Source of the DNA: Cordylochernes scorpioides
Taxonomy: Eukaryota > Arthropoda > Arachnida > Pseudoscorpiones > Chernetidae
Length of the DNA: 64,000 nucleotides
Direction of reading: 5' to 3'
Assembly (NCBI GenBank): GCA_030710605.1
Contig: CP092874.1
Span: 75,296,133 to 75,360,132, forward strand
A program made the translations under genes and the position numbers. Positions 42,312 to 52,800 of this stretch are shown here, piece after piece (position 1 is the first letter of the stretch; each line of letters starts with the position of its first letter). The notes under the pieces were generated by a model. It saw only the letters and a list, made by a program, of their open reading frames with translations, was not told the origin of the DNA and did not search any database.

Positions 42312-44010
42312 TTAGGGATAGTTTCCTGTTTTTATATTTCTGGTTGTGTAGACATAGTCCTCAAGATGTCGCGGGGGTCGTCTTGGGCGTTTTGATCTGC
42401 GTAGGGGTGTATCAGGCATGGATGTAGGTTCCTGATCAGATGTCTGGTCGGGGTCATGATGCTCCTGTTGATTCGGTTCAGGCTGTGAAACAGTGTATTG
42501 GATCGGATCAAAGTCTGGTGATGACTGGCTTGGTTTTGATTGGTGGTGTATTGTAGATTCGTCAAAAGTGACTTGTTTCTTTTTAATTTCAACTTTTTGA
42601 AGTTGATTTATGTGACGTTTTAGAGATTTTCCTTCATCTAATTCAATGATGTAGTGAAGATTTCCAAGCTTTTGTTTAATAGTTCCATTTTTCCAAAACG
42701 GTTTGTTGCTGATGAAGACTCTTGCTTGAACTCTTTCTCCTACTTGAAGACATCGTGTACGCGGTTGAATTTGCTGTTGGGAGTCTGTTAGCAAGTTTTA
42801 TGCGAATTTGCCTGTTCAGATACATTTCTGATGGTGATCTCCCACTTGCTAATGGAGTTGCTCGATAACGAAGGAGTATCTTTTGAATCTTCTGGTGTAT
42901 TGGAACATTTTCGTTTATCATAGATTTAAGTTTGTTTTTCAAGGTTTGAACATTCCTCTCAGCGAGTCCATTTGTTGCTGGGTGTCCGGGCGCTATGAAT
43001 TTTTGTCTGATCCCGTTTTCAAGACAGTAGTTCGAGAAGGTATCACCGGTAAATATTGATGCGTTGTCAGAAACCATGACAAAAGGGTATCCATGGGTTG
43101 AAAAAATGTCATTTAAAAGTTTGATGGTGTTGAGGGATGTTGGAGGTTCACTGATGGCTTTGATCTCGGCCCAGCGAGATTTTGCATCAATTAGGACTAA
43201 GTAATAATATCCCTGGAAATGTCCTGCGTAGTCGAGGTGAATGCGCTCCCAATTAGTTGATGGAGGATCCCAATGATGTACAGGTGCTTTTGGAGGATTG
43301 TTTTGAGTAGATAAGCAATCTTTGGATGATTTTACAAGATTTTCAATATCCTTGTCAATATTCTTCCAAGTGCAGTAACGTCGGGCAAGTTGTTTCATCT
43401 TCACGATCCCAAGATGTGTTGAATGAAGGTCTATTAAGACTTCCAGTTGAAGACTTTTTGGAACTACAACCTTATCATTCTTGAACAAGATTTCTCCATT
43501 TAGTGTGTAATCACTCTCAATGGAATTTGATTTGATGTCTCGTTTTAGCTTTGACAGTTCTTTGTCTGTCTCTTTTACAATTTCTTCCACTGTTAAGGTT
43601 TTCATAGAAATTTCGAACACCGTTGAGGAGCATATTCGATTTACCTCCTCATTGATAATCATGTCGGTGGTAACATAACCTTGGGCAGTGGGTGCTCGTG
43701 ACAAACAGTCTGCAATTTGATTTTCAGTTCCTTTCTTGAATGACACGACGTAGTCGAAACCTGCTAGAAATGAAGCGTAACGTAAAAGACGTGCAGATGT
43801 CATTTTTGGAAATTTTGATTTAGGATGAAAAATTCTGGTCAAGGGTTGATTATCAGTAATTAGTGTAAATTTATGTCCGAAAAGATAATCAAAAATGGTC
43901 TACTCCGAACACAATTGCCAGTGCTTCTCGATCTAGTTGAGAGTAGTTTTGCTCTGCATCTGTTAGTGAACGTGAGGCAAAAGCAATTGGGTGTTCAACC
44001 TTATTGATAC
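42312..44010 (-). pseudogene. Gypsy-D pol: RNase H to C-terminus
   Basis: Minus-strand gypsy remnant. From the right: RNase H end (HPIAFASRSLTDAEQNYSQL, 43925-43985), a frame break near 43880, then TRIFHPKSKFPKMTSARLLR onward in a 388-codon frame (43842-42676). The integrase zinc region has HLGIVKMKQLARRY but CLST where CxxC is expected, so a zinc ligand is lost. Catalytic residues are present in HLDYAGHF, VSDNASIF and GLAERNVQ. A frameshift near 42700-42790 moves the C-terminal part to another frame, which ends RRSKRPRRPPRHLEDYVY and stops at 42312. RT and everything before are cut off at 44010 by the LTR-B fold-back. Confidence 0.85.
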
Positions 44011-45585
44011 TGTTGGGCCAGATTTTCACAAAACAGACCCAACAATGATGTAAACATTTACATCATAAATGCACAGTGTCTCGCCAAAGTGTTTGTTGTC
44101 CAGGTGGAGAATCCCCAACGATGGCCGACGATGCTCTAAAGGCCAAAGCCGGGGAAGATACCCAGTCGGAGATGACACTGGACCTGTCCAAACCGACCAA
44201 CCCTCCACAGAAGGACAACGACGAGGTCGATTAAGAGATGAAGAACTGGAATTAGCTCTGGGCGTGTATCCTAAAGTCCGCTGCAGAAAGGCCGAGATGA
44301 AGAATGTACAAAGAGCACATGTACATATGTATATAAATTATCCCTTCCTTTATATGCAAGAAGAGGAGTCTAAAATTTTATTACCAGTTCAAAAAAATTC
44401 TAAATTTAATTTTATTCAAAAAGAATAAAATTAATTATATATATAATTTAGATAAATTAGGCATATTACCAGTTCGAAAAATTCTAAATTTAATTTTATA
44501 CAAAAAGAATAAAATTAATTATATATATATAATTTAGATAAACTAGGCATATTACCATTTCGAAAATTCTAAATTTATTTTATTCTAAAATGAATAAAAT
44601 TAATTATATACATATTTAGATAAATTAGGTATATTACCATTTCGAAAATTCTAAATTTATTTTATTCTAAAAATAATAAAATTAATTATATACATATCTA
44701 GATAAATTAGGCATATTTTTTTATTTTTAAATTTTCTTAAAGAAGAAATTACTATATACAAATTTTCAAGGGATAAACCTGTTATATTTTATTTTATTTT
44801 TTTATTATTAATTCAAATTTTCTTTTACTAAAAAAGGGAATAATATTTTACTTTTATTTTTTCAATATACTCTGGGAGATTAAATTAATTTTTCTTCTTA
44901 CTCTGTAAGAAGATGATAAATTTTTTTTTTTGGGAGGGCGCCACTTTTAAAAAAAATTGGGACAGTTCCGAAAGAGCACGCAAACTGACGGGAGGTCTTG
45001 GGAGATGGTGCGTGGAGAAAGACAATGCTAGGTTAATATATTTTTTTAAAATCTTAGTGTATGGGCCTAAAAAGGCTCATATATATGTCAGAAGACATAT
45101 ACATAGTTTTTAATAGGTAAAATTTTTGTGATAAGCCCTACTATATAATATATATAGTGAATAGAATTTTTCATTTTTTTAAATTTTAATAGTATAAGGA
45201 ATTGAAGAAATGTTCTTTAATGTAAATTAACGTGTCTTTCATATAAATTTGTCTTTGTTTTATATTACATCCAGTATTTAATTGCAATAAATTTAATATG
45301 TATTTTAATTCTATCATTTGTATTTCCTTTATTTTACCTCACACCAAACCAAAAGGTCAAAATTTTATCATTCTTTGTGGGTAAAATTTCTTGGTTAGCT
45401 CATTTTGAGGCTTGTCCCTTTGGTACTATGTCACAATAACGAGGTTGAAACTTGTATAGATCAATGTTTGAGTAATAGCCGTGGTGAAATTTTAAAAGAA
45501 AATAAATTTTTCTTTATGAGAGTTTAGTATATCATCTAATGGTCAAAAATAGATACATCCATTAGAACAAAAACCCGATCCAACA
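44011..45585 (+). repeat. LTR-B, complete copy
   Basis: From TGTTGGGCC to CCGATCCAACA. Near its start TGTTGGGTC recurs in inverted form beside TGATGTAAATGTTTACATCA, an 18-20 bp palindrome. The short frame at 44069-44428 (antisense frame at 44208-44026) is LTR sequence, not a gene. Confidence 0.75.
44380..44715 (+). repeat. About 83-bp tandem repeat in LTR-B, four units
   Basis: Units begin TTACCAGTTC or TTACCATTTC (44380, 44467, 44553, 44634) and contain TCTAAATTTAATTTTAT, a hairpin-like AAAAAGAATAAAATTAATTA and TTTAGATAAATTAGGCATA. The inverted arm has only one unit. Confidence 0.8.
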
Positions 45586-45587
45586 TT

Positions 45588-45605
45588 TGGCGCCCAACGT
45601 GGGGC
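45588..45605 (+). other. LTR-B primer-binding site (tRNA-Lys)
   Basis: TGGCGCCCAACGTGGGGC, two bases after the LTR end, is the classical sequence complementary to the 3' end of tRNA-Lys1,2 used by several retroviruses and LTR elements. Confidence 0.8.
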
Positions 45606-46420
45606 CAAAAATATATTAACCTACCATTGTCTTTCTCCACGCACCATCTCCCAAGACCTCCCGTCAGTTCGCGTGCTCTTTCGGAACTGTCCCAAATTTT
45701 TTTAAAAGTGGCGCCCTCCCAAAAAAAAAATTTATCATCTTCTTACAGAGTAAGAAGAAAATTAATTTAATCTCCCAGAGTATATTTAAAAAATAAAAAG
45801 TAAAATATTATTCCTTTTTTTTTAGTAAAAGAAAATTTGAATTAATAATAAAAAATAATAAAATATAACAGGTTTATCCCTTGAAAATTTTTATATAGTA
45901 ATTTCTTCTTTAAGAAAATTTAAAAATGAAAAATATATACCTAATTTATCTAGATATGTATATAATTAATTTTATTCTTTTTAGAATAAAATAAATTTAG
46001 AATTTTCGAACTGGTAATAAAATTTTAGACTCCTCTTCTTGCATATAAAGGAAGGGATAATTTATATACATATGTACATGTGCTCTTTGTACATTCTTCA
46101 TCTCGGCCTTTCTGCAGCGGACTTTGGGATACACGCCCAGAGCTAATTCCAGTTCTTCATCTCTTAATCGACCTCGTCGTTGTCCTTCTGTGGAGGGTTG
46201 GTCGGTTTGGACAGGTCCAGTGTCATCTCCGACTGGGTATCTTCCCCGCCTTTAGAGCATCGTCGGCCATCGTTGGGGGATTCTCCACCTGGAAAACAAA
46301 CACTTTGGCGAGACACTGTGCATATATGATGTAAATGTTTACATCATTGTTGGGTCTGTTTTGTGGAAATATGGCCCAACACAGCTAAAGCGCCGCAGGC
46401 TTCAAACATTTTTAAGGGAT

Positions 46421-49136
46421 TGTTGGGGTAGACTACCTTTTGCCCAGAAACCTAGACACTTGATGACACCAGACTTCCATGCCGAAAGCTGATGCCTGGG
46501 GGAGAAGAAGACACCAGTGATATCCAGAGACATCCGTGCTGGAAGCTGCTGTACCATATGTACATATATGCCCCTCATTTAAGATTTAGATAGAGGTGAC
46601 CAAAAGAAAACAATTTGTCATATAAACATTTAAATCAATAATTTTTTTTAATACTCGGGATATATATATTATTTAATTTCCTAAAGGAATTAATTTGTTT
46701 TTCAATATACACCTTTTTTTTTCTCTCGCGCGGCAACACGGTAAATTGGAGGCGTGGTCATGATCACGTGCGTGTTTGCTTTCGACGAATGAAAATGCCA
46801 ACCAATAGAAACTTTGGCGCGAGCAACGAATGAAAATGGAGGGAGGCAAGGATAAAAGGGAGTTTTCTTGGCAAAAATGAGATAGGAGAGATTCAACCAG
46901 AGTCGACAGTCGGGCCTGAGACGCAGAAAGGAGAAGACCAGACCTTGCCACGCTTTCGAGAGAAGGTAAGCCCCTCGCCATTATGGCTTAGCTCCCCCCC
47001 TTTTCGAGCAGAAACTAACGTAGATTTCGCATGGGCCCTAAAGGGCTTTAAGTAACTTAAAAGGAATGATAGGGATCTTACATTTTGTCCCGCCAGAATA
47101 GATGAAGATCTAGGCTTTCCCCTTTAGAAAGGCAAATTTGTAATTTCAAGTCACCTCTATCTAGATTATTATGTAAATAGCATATCTCGCTAGTATAGAA
47201 ATGTTCCCAAAATTGAATTTAATCTGAATAAATATCTAGTATATAACATATATGGAGAGTTTTGTTTCCCCTCATACATATTTCATTCTTTGGTACTACC
47301 CCCCCCCCACATCTTATTATTACTAATTGTACCGAAATATAGAACTACCGGCTCTAATGGAATGGAGTTGTGTATTGTACCTTATTGTGATACTTTAATA
47401 CAGAAACAGCGGTAAATACGATTTTTTTTTTCGCCTTGAGGGTATCTCTTTGTCAGGTTTTAGTAATATTTGTATTTTCATATAAGGAATTTGGCCTTCT
47501 TTCACTGTTTAAACGAAATATTGTATGATTCTTACCTATTTGGAGGGAATACTACAAAAAAATCAAGTCTTCCAATAAATTGCCGGCCACATGCATTGTC
47601 GCGAGTGCCTGTCATGCCCACAGTGATCAAATAAGCCAGTTCTCCTGCCTGTGTTTCAGTGTGTTTTTCCGTCATACTTACCATTATATTATTCGTTGAT
47701 TTAATTTTAGTAAAGACCCATGTTGCCTTATCACTCTTTGGTTTTGTTCCCCTCATGATATTATTGAAACCCTTTTTGTTTTAAATATATTACAAATGTT
47801 AATGTCAATAGTATAAGTCTATCGTTTTGCTTGTTTTTATAGCTTATTTGTTAGATTTTGGTATAATCTTTACAAATAGAGTCCTTTCCATATATCCAGA
47901 TAGTAACCTAATTCAACGCATTTTGTTGAATCTTTGTTATAAAAATCGGGATTAAAAGGATACCTGCATGTTTAATCAGATTTTATTACTAATAAAATCT
48001 GAACCTGGTACTTCCTGATATCTAATTTGAAACAATGATTCCAACATATTATACTTCTATAGAAATTGTTAATTTGGTCTTATATTCAGGTTTATAGTTT
48101 CTAATAGTAACATGTTCATCTCTATCTGAGGCCCCTTAAAGTTGTTGGATGATCTCAGAGAATTTGACACAAAATGGGCTTGTCACTGACCCGAGTCCGT
48201 TGGTCTGTGGAGGCGGCCAATAGATGGCGATCAATTCCAGCGTCTATTTTGATGGGAGAGCCGACCATTATTTCATAGATCATTTAATTTAATGTAGGAA
48301 CGAGAATAATTCAATATTTCCCTCCTTTCTTCCCAAGTACACGTGAGCCTTAGTTTAATGAGGAATCTCTTTACACATCTGTCCTAAGCCTTCCGCACTA
48401 TATCTTTTGTGTATGAATCTATTTACAATTGATCTGTAGAAATTATAGAGATCTATTGCTATGATTTCCCTCTCTGAAATAGTTCCCAGCGTCTTCAGTG
48501 GGTTGCTAAATCGCCAGAAGGTGTCTTTTATAGATTATCTAATCAATAATGACTTCACGGATGTTGCACAGTATATGCCACAGAATGACTATGGATAATT
48601 CTAGAAGAGATTGGTGCTAGACAAGGGTATTGAGGGAGAATAGTAAAGAATAAGTCGTACTAGCTTTCGCGAATAAAGTCCAGGAAGGACATTATTCCAG
48701 GAGTATCTTAAAAGATAGCTGACACCCCCGCCCCGGGGCCCATCATTATCTCTTTTCTTCAAAGGGGAAGTTGATACCCCTGAGACGTTGGAACTTCACA
48801 TTCCATAGACCTTGTTAGTCCCCGGGACACCCGGCGCTCTATACATTCCAGGAAGGAACTTGTCAACGGTTCTCCCCCGACCTGAGCCCCCTCTGGGGGG
48901 GGGGTCCCTCCCACGCCTGGCATGGAAGAAAGCTCCTACTTGGAGTGGCGTAGTCCTCAAGTCCTTCTATACCCTATATATTATCTGATATTTCTATCTC
49001 CTCAAGTATAACCTTAGCTGTTTAAGTCATATATTTGTCTATTTCTATGTCACACTTGTATATCTTAATAAGGAAATTTTACTAAGTCACATCTTACATG
49101 CCCCATTCCCATTGGTCTAAAAACGGGAATTCAACA
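46421..49136 (+). repeat. LTR-A, long LTR
   Basis: Runs from TGTTGGGGTAGACTACC to GGGAATTCAACA and is directly followed by a primer-binding site, which fixes its right end. It is the inverted counterpart of 1-2246. A promoter-like block lies at 46740-46990: CCAATAG, GATAAAAGGGAG (46851), then a splice-donor-like AGAAGGTAAGCCC (about 46964). At 2.7 kb the LTR is long; the left boundary is inferred from the TGTTG start. Confidence 0.55.
46851..46858 (+). promoter_or_regulatory. TATA-like box in LTR-A
   Basis: GATAAAAG about 50 bases after a CCAATAG box; the same pair is present in the reversed copy at about 1846-1900. Confidence 0.45.
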
Positions 49137-49137
49137 A

Positions 49138-49155
49138 TGGCGCCCGCCGCGGGGC
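49138..49155 (+). other. LTR-A primer-binding site (tRNA-Lys-like variant)
   Basis: TGGCGCCCGCCGCGGGGC continued by TCGAA follows the LTR end by one base. It resembles the tRNA-Lys site at 45588 but has GCCGC in place of AACGT, and the TCGAA extension fits a T-arm. Confidence 0.65.
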
Positions 49156-49671
49156 TCGAATTTAGTATATATTTCATCTCATATACTTTAGAAATATATA
49201 CCTAATGAAAAGCCATACTATTTTTGGGTATAATTATTTAATTAATTAAATTGGTGAAGTAGTCCACACCCTGAGTTAAGAGTTTATATCTAGAGTGACT
49301 TACAAAAATTTCCAGTGGTCTTACTTAGGAATGTCATGTTGTTGCCTTGAGATTTTCCGCTAATTTTAAGAGCTATTCATAGTGCCCTTTTAGTTTTCTA
49401 ACCACACCTACTGTTATGATTTTAAATCGTGAATTTTAATTTATGCTTTCCGTTTCACTGGCATTTTTATCAGGCAATGAAAGTTAAGTTGAGGCGATGT
49501 CTACCGCATCACTCACCGCTGTCACCTACGATTCACATTGTTTGGGACAAAGCCCTAATAATTTATTATTTACAAGTTTTTATTTAGTTTTAATCATTTT
49601 ATACAGTATGAGAAATGTGGTTGGATTGCCATGGTCCAAATTTAGAACGGTGATCAGTGTTTTACGGTAGT
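49156..49671 (+). other. Leader of the LTR-A element, no ORF
   Basis: Between the primer-binding site and the gypsy-F insertion. AT-rich with no open frame of note. The element's internal region probably continues after 55588 but is too decayed to follow. Confidence 0.4.
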
Positions 49672-49675
49672 CTAC

Positions 49676-49896
49676 TGTTGGCTTCCGTAGGCGTTTCTTA
49701 CTGGGAAAAAGAAAGAGAGGACCCAATGAAATAATTTAGTAGCGTTTATTAAAACAAAATCATAATAATGAACAACACATATAACAGAGAGTACCGTCGT
49801 CTTCCGGGTATTCCTTCTACTGGGGAGCTCGGATTCTATATTCTGTGCGTTTATAATCTGTTTATCTGTGGCTCTCTGGTCGGGATGGCGCCTACA
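49676..49896 (-). repeat. Gypsy-F 3' LTR
   Basis: 221 bp. On the minus strand it begins TGTAGGCGCC, and its first bases supply the last codon and stop of the polyprotein. Confidence 0.95.
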
Positions 49897-52800
49897 TTCG
49901 GCCATTCCTGGATTTCAATCGTCCTCGATTGAACCTTGCGTTGCAGGAACGTCGTGGGTTGCGTCGGGGGGTATCTTCTACTTCTGGCTCCTCGTCCGGA
50001 CTTTCTTCTGTAGCTGAATCATCTTCTTCACTGTGCCAAGACTTCAGTTGACTGATATGGGCCGTTGTCGTGTAGAACCGTCCACTGGTTCTTTCGCTTA
50101 ACTGAGTCACTCTATACGTGTCGCTTGGCAGAACCTCGGTAATTATCAAAGGTCCTCGATATTTGGGTTGTGCCTTGGTTGGTTCACCCGTCATTTGGGG
50201 TACATGCCTCATCACTACAATTTCTCCTACTTCGAATTGGATTGTACGGCACCTCTTCTTATTGTAGTATGTCTTCATAATTTCTTGTTTATTCTCAATT
50301 TGGGATCTCACACTCTCTTGAATTCTATCCGGCTCGGTCCATGGGTCCACGTCTTCGTCTGCTAATCTTCTAAGTATCCCATCGTGGAATCGAGGGGAAT
50401 AGCCGTGGAGTGTTTCGAACGGTGTTTTATTCATCGTCTTGTTCACCGCATTGTTCAGGTCTCGCTCTACCTCCTTGATCTTCAGGTCCCAATCCTTCCG
50501 TCGCGGATCCTCGATACTGGTTGCTATAGTGGACAATACTGTTCGGTTCACTCTTTCGACCATCCCGTTCCCTTGCGGATGTTTCGTAGAGTTCAGAGTA
50601 TGATGTATTCCATTTCCTCGACAGAATTCTTCAAATTGCCTTGAGGTAAAACATGACCCTCTGTCGCTGATGATCTTGTCGGGTAGTCCGAAATCATTCA
50701 CAAAACTTTTCATTACCTTCAGGACGTTCTGCGTCGATGTATTCCTTACAGGGCTTAATCGGACAAATCTTGTCAGATTATCGACAATCACTAAAAGTTC
50801 CTGGTTACCTTTTGTACTTCTCACGAAGGGGCCTACGTGGTCCATGTGTACGATGGAAAACGGTCTCTTGCCTGACTTAATGGGATGTAGGAAGCCTTGT
50901 TGTTTTCCACCGGGAACTTTGTTGAATAGACACTCGAGACACATAGCCACATGGCGTCGAACGTACCTCTTCATTGAAGGAAACCAGTACAATTCCTTAA
51001 TTTTGTTGACAGTCCTATCAGTCGCAAAATGTCCCATTAGATCATGGAATTTGACAACTAAGCTTTTCCTCATACTTTTGGGTATAACATACAGGGCTCG
51101 TTCCTCTTCTCCATTTTTCACCATGCGGAAAAGTCTGCCTCCTTTGTAGCTGTAGTCGTTAATTCTATTTTGTTCTCCTACTGTCCTATCACACGGGTCC
51201 TTTCGAAAGATCTGGATCAGGTCTCTCAATTCAGGGTCGGAATGCTGAATCATCAAGATTTGTTCTTCCAGTGAGATTGCGAAGCACACTTCAAGGTTTT
51301 TCTCCACGATTTCCTCCATCGTGTCTCTAGGGTCGTCGACTGGAGCTCTACTCATTCCGTCTACGTGGGCCATCTTCTCCCCTGGTTTATGTCGAATTTC
51401 GAAATCGTATTCCTGAATCATATTGTACCATCGCGCTATCTGAGGATTTGTAGTCTTCTTCGCGTTCATGTTGACCAGTGCTTGACAATCTGTAACCACT
51501 GTAAACTTGATTCCTACGAGGAACTGACGTAGTCGATCCAAGGTCCACACTATCGCCATCAGCTCCAATTTGCTTGAGTGGTACATCTTCTCGGCCTCTG
51601 TTGTCTTCTTGCTCACACAGTAGACCAAGCGCCATTTGCCGTCTTCGTCCATCTGTAGCACCATTCCTGCTAATCCCTCAGCACTCGCATCGCAATGTAC
51701 TTCTGTCTTGAGTTCAGGGTTGTAATGAGCTAGTACCGGATATTCGACCAGATCCTTTCGTAGTCCTCCAAATGACCTTCGCTGTTCTTCCTTCCATTCA
51801 AATTGTGAACCTTTCTTCGTAAGTCTGCTTAGTGGTTCTGCTTTCCTCGCGAAGTCCTTTACAAATCGTCTGAAGAAGTTCGTCAGTCCCAGAAAGCGTC
51901 GTATGTCGTGGACATTCTTGGGTTCTGGAAATTCTTCTATCGCCTTGATCTTTCTTGGGCCTGGCTTAAGTCCGCCTGTACTGATGACATACCCTAAGAA
52001 CTCAACTTCCCTCCTTCCGAACTCACATTTAGAGGGTTTCAGTGTCAACTTCGCTGATCTTATTCTTTCGAGGACTTCCCTCAACCTTTCGATCATCTCC
52101 CGCCAATCCTTTGCCGGGATAATCACGTCGTCGAGATAGCAGAATGCCTTCTTGTTCAGCAGCGGACCTAGGACAGTGTGCATCAGTCTTTGGAATTCAG
52201 CTGGTGCGTTGGCGAGTCCAAAAATCATCCTTTCGAATTGACCTGTATCATCTGGGGTGATGAATGCTGTCTTTAATTTTGCCTTATCGGTCAGTGGTAT
52301 CTGCAGATATCCATGCGCCAGATCCAGAGTGGTGAAGAATTTCGCATTCCTTAGGCCTTCCAGAAGGTCGTCTATCCTTGGTAATGGGAACTTGTCCTTA
52401 ACTGTTTGAATGTTGAGTCTCCTATAATCTACCACCAGACGATGATCTCCAGTTTTCTTCCTCACAAGTAGAACGGGACTAGCGTAGGGTGATCTAGTTT
52501 CCGTGACTATTCCATTGTCCTTCCACTCTCTGACAATCTCCCTGATTGCTTCGCGTTCACTTGCAGTCGTCTTATACGGTCTCAGACAGACTGGCTTGCT
52601 TCCATCAACCTCCTTAATGTCCATCTTGGTGACATCGGTGCACCCTAATTCCTCCATGCCAAGAGCGAAACAGTCTCTATACTCGTTTACTACATCTAGG
52701 ATTTCTTGTCCCTCTTTCGAAGTCAGAGAATGATTGACGTTGATGTCCTCAGGCAGTATGGGGCGCTTACGTTTCATTTGGTCTTGTCCTTCCCTCTTCT

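Larger units (their letters stand above)
44011..46381. repeat. LTR-B fold-back: two LTR copies in inverted orientation
   Basis: Starts TGTTGGGCCA and ends TGGCCCAACA. The left 1575 bp (44011-45585) is a complete LTR followed by a primer-binding site. The right 775 bp (45607-46381) is the reverse complement of the left part, 44011 to about 45050, with most of the 44.4-44.7 kb tandem repeats missing. Arms are highly similar; the loop is about 555 bp. Flanks (GATAC left, CAGCT right) show no target-site duplication. Confidence 0.85.

Noticed and set aside
44069-44428. 119-codon ORF in the LTR-B left arm
   Set aside because: It lies in LTR sequence duplicated in inverted form and shows no protein features beyond that repeat.
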